The position numbers and the translations under genes were made by a program. Shown here piece after piece: positions 7,856 to 14,487 of a stretch of DNA of 23,967 bases; within the stretch, counting starts at the first letter, position 1; every line of letters starts with the position of its first letter. The notes under the pieces were generated by a model. That model ran no database searches. It was not told the DNA's origin and saw only the letters and a program-made list of their open reading frames with translations. Origin of the DNA: a virus; IMG/VR virus record IMGVR_UViG_3300034198_006980, positions 1 to 23,967 of that record, one strand, 5' to 3'.

Positions 7856-8114
7856 TGTTGAGGATGTCCTCGTAGGATACACTCTGGTATCGGGTTAGCC
7901 TCTTGGTGTATCTGATCCAGTTCTTCATCCGGTTATAGATTGCGGTGCTTACCATTTGCTGGTCCGGGTTGGGATAGATATTCCAGAGGGCGATCATGCC
8001 TTCTTGGTATAGGTCGTCATACTCTGCCGCCTTGGAGAATTGCCACGCGGCCTTTGATACAAGCGGTTCGTAGTCCTTGGCCCAATCAGCGAATTCCTGA
8101 TTCGGGCTGTCCAT
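7839..8114 (-). CDS. Sigma region-2-like protein
   Basis: Residues 18-73 follow sigma-70 region 2: EYDDLYQEGMIALWNIY matches the DLxQEGxxAL core-binding helix, and VSTAIYNRMKNWIRYTKR matches the aromatic, basic segment that opens the -10 element. There is no region 3 or 4 in this 91-residue protein. The region-4-like protein is supplied by the overlapping downstream frame. The ATG shares bases with the SSB stop (TAATG). The likely role is to redirect host RNA polymerase to phage late promoters, since no TTGACA-type promoter was found before the plus-strand genes. Confidence 0.7.
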   Translation of the reverse strand: MDSPNQEFADWAKDYEPLVSKAAWQFSKAAEYDDLYQEGMIALWNIYPNPDQQMVSTAIYNRMKNWIRYTKRLTRYQSVSYEDILNNAVPE

Positions 8115-8479
8115 TAAAAGATGTCGTCGAAGGAAGAGGTCTCGTCCTTGGCGGGCTTCTCACTGGGAGCGCTCGTCTCGGAGGACGCCACGCCGTCAGC
8201 AGCGATACGCACGAGGTACGAGGCCGAGAGGTTGTGGTACGTGGTCTGGGCCCCGTTCTTGTCCTGCCCGGGGCGCTCCTCGTACGCGCCGTCAGCGACG
8301 ATGAAGTCGCCCTTGTTGATCGGGATGTGCGCGTGGCTGGGCCACACGGTCACGCTGATGGCCTTGTTAGTGCCGATGGAGCGGATGCGGATGTCGCGGA
8401 CGGTACGGTCCCCGACGGTGCGCGTGCGCGGGTCAAACTGGACGAGGCCAGCGAAGCAACGATACTCATTGGTGCTCAT
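8114..8479 (-). CDS. ssb: Single-stranded DNA-binding protein
   Basis: This 121-residue protein has an OB-fold-like N-terminal domain (about residues 1-95, with VGDRTVRDIRIRS and KGDFIVADGAY strands) and a disordered acidic tail ending SSFDDIF, the SSB C-terminal tip that docks replication and repair partners. It would coat single-stranded DNA during replication and recombination. The chosen ATG follows AAGGAG; the longer in-frame reading upstream lies inside the resolvase-like gene. Its ATG overlaps the resolvase stop (ATGA), and its stop overlaps the sigma start (TAATG). Confidence 0.85.
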   Translation of the reverse strand: MSTNEYRCFAGLVQFDPRTRTVGDRTVRDIRIRSIGTNKAISVTVWPSHAHIPINKGDFIVADGAYEERPGQDKNGAQTTYHNLSASYLVRIAADGVASSETSAPSEKPAKDETSSFDDIF

Positions 8480-8793
8480 AGTGTCTCCTTGTAGGTGTTC
8501 CACATTTTTACGAATAGATGATACGGTACGACTGTGTAGCGTCGTCCTGTTCGAGCCTCTCTGAGGAAGAGGGCCCACTCGCTTCCGCGAGCATTATGGT
8601 GCGCCTGCTTTAGGTCCGCGTCCTTGAGCGAGAGGCGCTTCTGGTACTTGCATTCAGGCGAGAAGTTACCGGGAAGGTCACACACGTCGGGAACATCATG
8701 ACCGCGTGGGCCAGTACGAGTGCCCCCAAGATCACGAGCAACTTCCCTTTCCCAGTCCTTCCACTGCTTACTCCTGTTCGGTGGCAGGCTCAT
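8476..8793 (-). CDS. Resolvase-like PD-(D/E)XK nuclease
   Basis: This 105-residue protein has the restriction-endonuclease core seen in small phage and archaeal Holliday-junction resolvases: an N-terminal helix with E15/E17 (DWEREVARDLGG), D33 and D36 (GHDVPDV), then E47-x-K49 (PECKYQKR), followed by helices. It probably cuts branched DNA before packaging or during recombination. I chose the ATG at 8793, which overlaps the upstream gene by 26 bases, because the longer frame is only an out-of-frame copy of that gene. It precedes the SSB gene in the operon. Confidence 0.75.
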   Translation of the reverse strand: MSLPPNRSKQWKDWEREVARDLGGTRTGPRGHDVPDVCDLPGNFSPECKYQKRLSLKDADLKQAHHNARGSEWALFLREARTGRRYTVVPYHLFVKMWNTYKETL

Positions 8794-9106
8794 CGGGCTG
8801 CTCGTCGCCGGGGTCGCGGTTCGTGTCGAAGTCCGGGACCTCATCAGCGATGCTGCGGATGTTGGTGGGCAGGGACTCCTTGACGTTCTTGGCGTCATCG
8901 TACGCGGCGATCACGACCATGGCGCGGCCGTCGTCGTCCTCGATGTAGAAGCCGCCAGCGTCTACGGCGCGGAGCGTGAGGAACTCAAGGACTCCGCTAA
9001 TGCGGAACCAGAGGCTCTCAGGACTGTCGCTGGTCTCGATGAGGAGAGCGCCAAGCGGGGTCTTGGGATCGAGCGCGGGCTCGTCCACGATGGTATTGTC
9101 GGTCAT
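8768..9106 (-). CDS. Acidic protein of unknown function (112 aa)
   Basis: A strong AGGAGGAAT site lies before the ATG. The product is very acidic. Residues 16-75 could form a small beta-rich domain (LWFRISGVLEFLTLRAVDAGGFYIED), followed by an acidic, proline-containing disordered tail. No catalytic or metal-binding motif is seen. It lies between the Toprim-helicase and the resolvase-like nuclease, so it is probably a replication accessory, but I do not recognise it. Confidence 0.7.
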   Translation of the reverse strand: MTDNTIVDEPALDPKTPLGALLIETSDSPESLWFRISGVLEFLTLRAVDAGGFYIEDDDGRAMVVIAAYDDAKNVKESLPTNIRSIADEVPDFDTNRDPGDEQPDEPATEQE

Positions 9107-9114
9107 TATTCCTC

Positions 9115-10419
9115 CTAGTAGGGTTCGACTTCAGTAAAGATTTCAAGGTTGACGCGCTGGTCAGGCTTGTCCGTGATCTCAATGCGGCTCACGTCTCCTG
9201 CCTGCTTGCGGCGACTCTTGAAGTGGATGAGGCGAAAGCGGCCGGGCGCCTCTGCGCGAGCCTCTAGGCCACAATCCACGGCTGCTCCAATGTCGCTGGA
9301 GCCGCGAGTACGTACGTAACTGCTGGTAGATTCCCCCTTGTTCGTGTGGTGCAGGATCAGTATAGCAGATCCAGTCTCCTTTGTCAAGACGTTGATGCTA
9401 TCGTTGAAGAGGGCCGCCATGGCTCCAGCATTGTTCTCGTCCTGCGTGTGGAGGCGAGTGAGGGAGTCCATGACGATGAGGCTCGGGTTGTACGCGATTG
9501 CCTCGTCGAGGAACTTGTCAAAGCGCTTGTCGAGGCGCACGCCCTGCCGGTGCAGGTACCTAAGGTTGTCGTGCTTCTCTAGGCCCAACTGCTTCAGGCG
9601 GTGATACACCACGTCGTACGGGTTCTCCTCGTCAATGTAGAGCACGCGGCCCTGATGATTCAGGTTCCACTTGATCCACTTGTCGTCACCATTGGCGACT
9701 GCTACGGCGAGGCTGAGGCTGATCCACGACTTGCCCACGTTGGGCTCTCCCACGAGGAGCGTAGAGTCTCCACGAGCGATGAGGCCGTCTACGAGCCACT
9801 CGTACTCTGGAGGAGCAATGGTAAGATCGAGGGGCGTGTAGTGCGTGGTGCCCTTCTTGCACTCCTTGACGAGGCTAGTGAAGGTCTCGATGCTGTACGA
9901 ATCGAAAAACTCTACGATGTCCTTGACGTTCTCGGGCAGCACGATCCTCCGAGCCTTGAGCCCGAGGGCCTTGCGGATCTTGTTCCACGCCGTGTCTACG
10001 TTTCCGGTTCCCTTGTACGGGTCCCCGTCGTCATTGTCGAGCACGACGTAGATGGTCTCGAAGGAGTCGAGCGCGGGCAGGTCCTCCTCGTAGAGTCCGT
10101 AGAGTCCGCTCATACCGTACACGTTCGTGAGTCCGATGCCCTGTCCCTCCTGCCAGAGGCGCATGGTGTCAGTCTCTCCCTCGACAAGGAAGCAGTAGTT
10201 TGCGTTCGGGTCAGCCTTTCCGAAGAGTCCAAGGCGAGCGCCAGAGGGGCTCGTGAACTTGCGCTGGCCGGGACCGATGTAGCGCTTCTTCTCTCCGCGA
10301 GGGTGCGGGAAGACTACCCACTCGTAGTCGTCGTCAGAATGGACGCCGAAGGCCTCTAGGGTCTCCTCGTTGATGCCCTTGTTCTGCTTAAACCACGCCT
10401 TCTGATGCTCTGTAAGCAA
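9115..10419 (-). CDS. Toprim and RepA/DnaB-like ATPase fusion (primase-helicase-like)
   Basis: This 434-residue protein joins a Toprim domain (about residues 75-165; E80 in VEGETD and DND at 128-130) to a RecA-fold ATPase (about 205-430) with Walker A GEPNVGKS at 224-231, Walker B LIVMDS at 314-319 and an ILILHHTNKG sensor motif. Such proteins unwind or load at phage forks. The N-terminal zinc finger and a full primase polymerisation domain are not seen, so primer synthesis is uncertain. The start is TTG at 10419, backed by GGGAG from the end of the endolysin gene; no ATG occurs before the Toprim core. Confidence 0.85.
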   Translation of the reverse strand: MLTEHQKAWFKQNKGINEETLEAFGVHSDDDYEWVVFPHPRGEKKRYIGPGQRKFTSPSGARLGLFGKADPNANYCFLVEGETDTMRLWQEGQGIGLTNVYGMSGLYGLYEEDLPALDSFETIYVVLDNDDGDPYKGTGNVDTAWNKIRKALGLKARRIVLPENVKDIVEFFDSYSIETFTSLVKECKKGTTHYTPLDLTIAPPEYEWLVDGLIARGDSTLLVGEPNVGKSWISLSLAVAVANGDDKWIKWNLNHQGRVLYIDEENPYDVVYHRLKQLGLEKHDNLRYLHRQGVRLDKRFDKFLDEAIAYNPSLIVMDSLTRLHTQDENNAGAMAALFNDSINVLTKETGSAILILHHTNKGESTSSYVRTRGSSDIGAAVDCGLEARAEAPGRFRLIHFKSRRKQAGDVSRIEITDKPDQRVNLEIFTEVEPY

Positions 10420-10421
10420 GT

Positions 10422-11162
10422 TTACTCCCAGACTCGGATGAATACAAGCGTATCGCTCATGTTGCGGGGCTGAATAGCGACCATGCCGCCGTCAGACGGA
10501 TTGGTGCCGCTCGTGTTGCCCTCGATGGTAGTGTACGTGTTCTTCTTGCCGGGCGGGTCGATGACGATGCCGATGTGGTCGGCCGTTCCATCGTCATTCC
10601 AGTCGAAGAGAACGATGTCTCCGGCCCGGACCTTCTCCTTCGGCACGATGGTAAGGCCATTGCGCTGGTTGCGAGCATCGTCGTGAACGAAGGGACAGTA
10701 AGCCCAGCGATTGCCACGCTGAAAGTGCTTAGCGCCTGCCTTGACGAAGCAGTACGTGACGAACATCGCGCACCACGGGCCGATGATGCCGTACCACTCT
10801 GCGAAGAGGACGTGGTTGCTGCCCGGGGGCTTCTCGGTCATGCCGAGGTACTGGTTCGCAACGCTGAGGGCGATCTCGCCAACGTTAACGCTCTTCTTGC
10901 GCTGATCGGATCGACGCCGCATGAGGACGCTAGGCTTCTTCTTGCCCATGAGGTAGTTGTTGAGCGTGGGCCCGTAGGTCGGGAGAATGTTACCAGTGCG
11001 ATACCCGAGGCGCCACTTAGCCTGAGCGCACGCGCGAGCGGTCTGCTCTCCGAAGATGCCGTCGATCTTACCAGTCCACGCGCCGTACTCCTTCAGGAGG
11101 ATCTGAGCAGCGCGAACGTCGGGTCCCCGCATCGGGGGAGTGGTAAGGCTAAGCGTTCTCAT
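10422..11162 (-). CDS. Endolysin: peptidoglycan-binding domain plus CHAP peptidase
   Basis: It should cut cell-wall peptidoglycan at lysis. Residues 8-70 form a PG_binding_1-like repeat (VRAAQILLKEYG, then GIFGEQTARACAQAKWRLG). A basic linker (about 73-92) leads to a CHAP domain with catalytic C131 in PWCAMFVTY, H196 in DHIGIV and E214 in IEGNT. There is no signal peptide, so release depends on a holin, and holin-like genes lie in the late block. CHAP lysins are typical of Gram-positive hosts. Unusually, it sits inside the replication operon between the 58-residue gene and the Toprim-helicase gene. Confidence 0.9.
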   Translation of the reverse strand: MRTLSLTTPPMRGPDVRAAQILLKEYGAWTGKIDGIFGEQTARACAQAKWRLGYRTGNILPTYGPTLNNYLMGKKKPSVLMRRRSDQRKKSVNVGEIALSVANQYLGMTEKPPGSNHVLFAEWYGIIGPWCAMFVTYCFVKAGAKHFQRGNRWAYCPFVHDDARNQRNGLTIVPKEKVRAGDIVLFDWNDDGTADHIGIVIDPPGKKNTYTTIEGNTSGTNPSDGGMVAIQPRNMSDTLVFIRVWE

Positions 11163-11325
11163 TGTCGCTCTCCTTGGTAAGCGCGTTCATGACCTTCTCG
11201 GCGGACGCGCGATTTTCGATAGAGCAGAAATGACGATACGTTCCAGAGATAGTGTCGTAAGAGAGTACATGATAGTCTCCCTTTCCCTCGTACTCATACG
11301 AGCAATAAATAATGTACTGCGGCAT
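11149..11325 (-). CDS. Small protein of unknown function (58 aa)
   Basis: The ATG follows AAGGAGAAG, and the end overlaps the endolysin start by 14 bases. The product starts MPQYIIYCSYEYEGKGDYHV and looks like a small beta-rich fold with an acidic C-terminal helix. Two cysteines (C8, C34) are present without a metal-binding pattern. It is tightly packed between the DUF3310 gene and the endolysin gene, so the coding call is good although the family is unknown. Confidence 0.75.
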   Translation of the reverse strand: MPQYIIYCSYEYEGKGDYHVLSYDTISGTYRHFCSIENRASAEKVMNALTKESDNENA

Positions 11326-11335
11326 TTACTTCTCC

Positions 11336-11590
11336 TTACTCAGTGTTCTTCTTGGTGTTGGTATAAACCATGCGTTCCTGTAGCATGATGTAGCGGTTGA
11401 GATACCACTGGGCCTTGTACAGGTCCTGTAGTCCGCCCTTCATGCGCCAGCGGCTCAAGTATTTTAGCACATTGCCCTCGTGATAGTCAAGTCCGAGGCC
11501 TTCGATTGCCTCGATAGTTTCCATGGCTCCCATGGTGTAGTGCGCGGGACTGTTGATAGGATCATTGGTCCGCGAGTAGGCTGTAGTCAT
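11336..11590 (-). CDS. DUF3310 family protein
   Basis: The segment from SPAHYTMGAMETIEAIEGL through HEGNVLKYLSRWRMKGGLQ to DLYKAQWYLNRYI (residues 14-68) is the signature of the DUF3310 family, common beside phage replication genes and related to T7 gp1.7, which takes part in nucleotide metabolism. The protein is 84 residues, almost only this domain. Its start overlaps the end of the polymerase C-terminal gene by 29 bases. A helper role in nucleotide supply or replication is likely; the exact activity is not established by sequence. Confidence 0.85.
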   Translation of the reverse strand: MTTAYSRTNDPINSPAHYTMGAMETIEAIEGLGLDYHEGNVLKYLSRWRMKGGLQDLYKAQWYLNRYIMLQERMVYTNTKKNTE

Positions 11591-12317
11591 ACTCCTCCTT
11601 GTCTGCCCAGTTTGTCCTGCTCCACTCGCAGTCTACCTCGATGGGCATGATGCGCGAGATTGTCTCGTCTGTCATGCACTCGGGGATGTTCTCTACAATG
11701 TAGGCCACGTCGTCGATGGCTGCGTCGATCATGATCTCGTCGTGGATGACGTTGACGATGTGAGACTGTAGTGGAGCGAGCGTGTTGCTCACGGTGTTGA
11801 TGGCTGATCGCATGAGGTCTGCCGCGCTTCCCTGAATGAGGGCGTTTAGGGCCTTGTGCGAGTCCGTGACGTGTAGGTGGCGCCCGTGACTGTTGATGAG
11901 GTAGCCTCGCTGCTCTAGTACGTTGTCGATGCTGTTCCTGAGAGCGTTGATGCCGGGCCTCGTCTCGTGGTAGGCTCGCAGTAGTCGCCGCGCCTCCTCG
12001 TACTCTACGCCGAGTTGCGCCATGATCGTGCGCGTTCCTCCGCCGTAGATGATGCTGAAATTCAGGGTCTTGCCCACCTGCCTCTCTTCGTCGCTGATGT
12101 TCTGCCTCTTGTAGAGTCCCTTTGCGGTCTCAAGGTGAGGGTCCAGCCCGGCGACAATCTCGTCTCGAAGGCTCGTGTCGTTGACTCCTCGAATGAGGTA
12201 GTACGCGAGTAGGCGCACCTCGATAGCCTTGTAGTCGAAGAAGAGGAAGGCGTCGAGTTTGGGTACGAATGCACGCTTTACGTCCTTCTGTGTTCGCGGA
12301 ATGTTTTGTACGTTCAC
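11562..12317 (-). CDS. polA (C-terminal part): DNA polymerase I, C-terminal half (fingers and palm)
   Basis: This 251-residue protein carries the catalytic polymerase core: motif A DYKAIEVRLLAY (D28), the O-helix R79-x3-K83-x3-F87-x3-Y91-G, and motif C HDE (192-194). Phe at position 87 matches F762 of E. coli Pol I. It begins at VQNIPR, the conserved strand that in intact enzymes directly follows the TGRLSS motif, and the upstream half ends just after that motif. The GTG start (GGAG six bases before) overlaps the stop of a 62-residue gene. The two halves should associate into one polymerase with a proofreading domain. All key residues are intact, so this is a split gene and not a relic. Confidence 0.92.
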   Translation of the reverse strand: MNVQNIPRTQKDVKRAFVPKLDAFLFFDYKAIEVRLLAYYLIRGVNDTSLRDEIVAGLDPHLETAKGLYKRQNISDEERQVGKTLNFSIIYGGGTRTIMAQLGVEYEEARRLLRAYHETRPGINALRNSIDNVLEQRGYLINSHGRHLHVTDSHKALNALIQGSAADLMRSAINTVSNTLAPLQSHIVNVIHDEIMIDAAIDDVAYIVENIPECMTDETISRIMPIEVDCEWSRTNWADKEEYDYSLLADQ

Positions 12318-12502
12318 GAGAGTTCTCCTACGATCTTATCATTCGCTAGTCGGAGTAGTACTTCGTATACTGTCATTGCGGCCTCGAAGTCTGGAGCCAT
12401 GACGGGCCACCCTCCCTGAATGGGCTCTTCAGTGTACCAGTCGTACATGCTTACGATGTAGAGGTTCCAGTCCTCTTCCTCTTCGTCGTCTAGATAAGCC
12501 AA
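12314..12502 (-). CDS. Acidic small protein inside the split polymerase locus (62 aa)
   Basis: A TTG start at 12502 overlaps the previous gene by 13 bases, and the stop overlaps the GTG of the polymerase C-half (GTGA). The N-terminus is a run of Asp/Glu (DDEEEEDWNLYIV), followed by tryptophan-rich sequence and an amphipathic helix at the end. A phrase with tyrosine, tryptophan and WNLY also occurs in the 55-residue protein at 19412-19579, so a distant relation is possible. The Shine-Dalgarno site is weak. Function is unknown; it might help the polymerase halves meet, but that is speculation. Confidence 0.65.
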   Translation of the reverse strand: MAYLDDEEEEDWNLYIVSMYDWYTEEPIQGGWPVMAPDFEAAMTVYEVLLRLANDKIVGELS

Positions 12503-12681
12503 GGGGACTCGATCCCTAGCATGACTCGAATGGTGCGTCGAACGACGGCGGCCGCGCTGTAGAGCATCTCACTGTGGTCGGGGTGTCGCTGAGCGAAGTA
12601 CTCGTACTCGTGTGCGAGTTCCAGTCCGCGCCTGATGGCCGCGAAGGCCTCTACTCGATCAAGACTCTTCTGCTGCTCCAC
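12490..12681 (-). CDS. Small helical protein inside the split polymerase locus (63 aa)
   Basis: A GTG start lies inside the last 23 bases of the polymerase N-terminal gene, in another frame. The product is all-helical with alternating charges (RVEAFAAIRRGLELAHEYEYFAQRH, then a second helix with VVRRTIRVMLG). It has no cysteine or membrane segment. It could be a two-helix bundle or a dimer. The family is not recognised. It and the next gene fill the gap between the two polymerase halves completely. Confidence 0.65.
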   Translation of the reverse strand: MEQQKSLDRVEAFAAIRRGLELAHEYEYFAQRHPDHSEMLYSAAAVVRRTIRVMLGIESPWLI

Positions 12682-13603
12682 TGCTCATCCTCCCTGTTCG
12701 TGTTCCGTGCTGCCTGAAGTGCGGGTGTAGGATACCACTGGTAGCCTCTTCCCAGATCGCGTCAAAGTACGTGCACTTGATCTTATTGGCCTCTCGAAGT
12801 TCTACGATGAGCGTAGCCAGTTCGTCATCCAAGCCGGAAAGCGTGGCCTTGTCAGTCTTTTCGACTCGTACTCCACGCTGTGCAAGTGCTTTGATGACTT
12901 GCGCTGGCGACTGAGGGTTGAAGTCTGGCCCGGATAGTTCTGCAATCCGCGCTTTCGTTTGATAAATACGATCACCGTACTCCCTCCGCTTGTCCTTTAC
13001 ATAGTCTCGATCTACGCTCAGTCCGTTCTTCTCGATCTCCATGAGATTCAGGGTGAGTTCCTTCTCCATGTCATAGAGTTCTCGAAGGCTCTCGTCCATC
13101 TGCTTGTCAAAGTACTCGTAGAGCCTGAGCGTAAACTCTGCGTCCTTAGCAGCGTAGGGAGCGAGGATTTCGTTCGGGATTGACTCGTACCCGTCTGCCT
13201 TTTTCAGTCCAGCCTTGCGCCGATACTTCTTCAGTACTTCGTCCTCGTCCGTGGACTCTCCCAGCACTTCTGCCGCGAGATACTTTAGTCCGGTCCGGCG
13301 GTGCTCGTCGATGAGGTGCGCCATGGCCTGCGTGTCTTCCCACTTGTCGATGTTGTCGAAGCACTCGGTGCCGACGCCAATGCCGACGAGTTTCTGAATG
13401 TCAAACTTGGCGTGGTGCATGATAATCTTGTCGGCCTCGTTCAGGCGCTCGTCAATCGCCTCTAGGTTCTCTTCGTCGTCCTGTCGCGCGTCAAACACGT
13501 AGGACATCATAGTCCCGTCAGGGTCGCGCCACGCGAGGCTAATCATGAAGGCCTCGTCGTCCCACTCTACTCCAGTGGTCTCGGTGTCAACGGAGAGGAT
13601 GAT
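12659..13603 (-). CDS. polA (N-terminal part): DNA polymerase I, N-terminal half (3'-5' exonuclease and thumb)
   Basis: The first ATG (13546) would cut off exonuclease motif I. Reading upstream in frame gives IILSVDTETTG, with D6 and E8 as the metal ligands, so translation must begin earlier. No ATG, GTG or TTG exists between there and the upstream in-frame stop. The best start is an ATC at 13603 that overlaps the previous stop (TAATC) and lies 7 bases after GGGGAG, the same layout as the TAATG junction elsewhere in this operon. D68 in AKFD (motif II) and Y150/D154 (motif III) complete the proofreading site. The 314-residue product ends after HGTRTGRMSS, the thumb-palm junction, and the polymerase core continues in the gene at 11562. 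Confidence 0.88.
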   Translation of the reverse strand: MILSVDTETTGVEWDDEAFMISLAWRDPDGTMMSYVFDARQDDEENLEAIDERLNEADKIIMHHAKFDIQKLVGIGVGTECFDNIDKWEDTQAMAHLIDEHRRTGLKYLAAEVLGESTDEDEVLKKYRRKAGLKKADGYESIPNEILAPYAAKDAEFTLRLYEYFDKQMDESLRELYDMEKELTLNLMEIEKNGLSVDRDYVKDKRREYGDRIYQTKARIAELSGPDFNPQSPAQVIKALAQRGVRVEKTDKATLSGLDDELATLIVELREANKIKCTYFDAIWEEATSGILHPHFRQHGTRTGRMSSGAAEES

Positions 13604-14235
13604 TAGAGGACTCCCCGCTCGGTCAGGACGCTACGCATATTCTCGACGCTGAGGTCCTCGATTCCGAGGCACTCGGTGATCTGCTCGCGCGTCGGGGTCT
13701 CGGACGGGTCGAGGTTCTTCTCGCGGATCGTGTACTCCATGACCAACTTCTTCAGGGCGATGTCGTCCGTGGCCGCGCTGCGCTGCTTGGCGATGAAGTC
13801 GCGCTCCTCCTCGTCCCAGAGGTACAGGGCGATGCCGAACTGGTGGCAGGCCTTCTTCAGTGCCTCTGCCTGCGCGGTCTTTACGGCCGTGTCCGGATCG
13901 TAGTTGACGCCAGCGCCAACGCCGTCCCGGCTCGTGACGGATCGCAGGCTCGTGAGCACGTCATTGTCCTCGTCAAGACTGCTGACCGCGATGTCATTGG
14001 TAGAGACCACGAGGGTTCCGTGCACAATGGCGAGGAATTGGGCCTGCCCATTGCGCGTCGGGGGCATCACGTCGTGGCGCCACTCAATGTTATTGATGCG
14101 CCAGCCCCAACCAGCGCCGAGGACATCGTTGAGACGGTTGATGTAGCCGTCGATGGCAACGTAGTCCTGCCCCTTGGGGTTCTTCTTTACGAGGTTGGGG
14201 TGGAAGCGCTCAGAGAGTTCGATAGGAAGGTCCAT
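13603..14235 (-). CDS. Rad52-family single-strand annealing protein
   Basis: This 210-residue protein has the Rad52/Rad22 core: KKNPKGQDYVAIDGYINRL near the N-terminus, GWGWRI at about 42-47, and the DTAVKTAQAEALKKACHQFG segment before LYLW at about 110-140. Such proteins anneal complementary single strands during phage recombination and replication restart. The C-terminal part (about 150-210) is helical and may bind SSB or DNA. I chose the ATG at 14235, which follows GAGG, over an upstream TTG. It stands downstream of a PD-(D/E)XK nuclease, the usual exonuclease-annealase pairing. Confidence 0.85.
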   Translation of the reverse strand: MDLPIELSERFHPNLVKKNPKGQDYVAIDGYINRLNDVLGAGWGWRINNIEWRHDVMPPTRNGQAQFLAIVHGTLVVSTNDIAVSSLDEDNDVLTSLRSVTSRDGVGAGVNYDPDTAVKTAQAEALKKACHQFGIALYLWDEEERDFIAKQRSAATDDIALKKLVMEYTIREKNLDPSETPTREQITECLGIEDLSVENMRSVLTERGVL

Positions 14236-14236
14236 G

Positions 14237-14311
14237 TTAGTCCTCAATCAGTAGGATGGCTAGAATAATGTTTAGTGCTATGTATGCAAGCAGTAAGCCT
14301 ATGACTAGCAC
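14237..14311 (-). CDS. Single-helix membrane micropeptide (24 aa)
   Basis: The frame starts with GTG overlapping the previous stop by 7 bases and ends one base before the annealing-protein ATG. The product is almost wholly hydrophobic (LVIGLLLAYIALNIILAILL) with an acidic tail, which is one membrane helix. The Shine-Dalgarno site is only AAGAAG. The exact fit between neighbours and the clean helix argue for a gene; its length leaves doubt. Confidence 0.4.
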   Translation of the reverse strand: MLVIGLLLAYIALNIILAILLIED

Positions 14312-14487
14312 TTGCTCTTCTTCAGACTCAGGAGCATTTCGTCTGCTCCGCGCTCGGTCAGGATGTACTTTCCGAGGCACTTCTCGATCCAGCCCAACTG
14401 GAGGGCAAGCGCGAGGGCCTCGTCCGTGATGTCTACCTCCATGTTGTTGCGGCCAAAGCGCCTACGGAGTCTCTGCGTCATCTTCAT
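14305..14487 (-). CDS. Small winged-helix-like protein (60 aa)
   Basis: I took the ATG at 14487; another ATG lies two codons later. The N-terminus is basic (MKMTQRLRRRFGRNN). Residues 18-55 (DITDEALALALQLGWIEKCLGKYILTERGADEML) look like the recognition and wing part of a small winged helix, where the LTERG phrase is typical. It may be a transcriptional or replication accessory. It overlaps the nuclease gene upstream and the micropeptide downstream. Confidence 0.65.
   Translation of the reverse strand: MKMTQRLRRRFGRNNMEVDITDEALALALQLGWIEKCLGKYILTERGADEMLLSLKKSKC

Noticed and set aside
9601-10359. A 252-codon open frame on the plus strand opposite the Toprim-helicase gene
   Set aside because: It is antisense to a gene with clear Toprim and Walker motifs. 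Its Val/Leu/Glu-heavy composition is what third-base bias on the other strand produces.
12314-12681. Group I intron or intein in the polymerase gene
   Set aside because: The gap is filled by two overlapping protein frames with coupled starts and stops. No homing-endonuclease motif, intein end residues or evident intron core was seen. A transcript test would be decisive.
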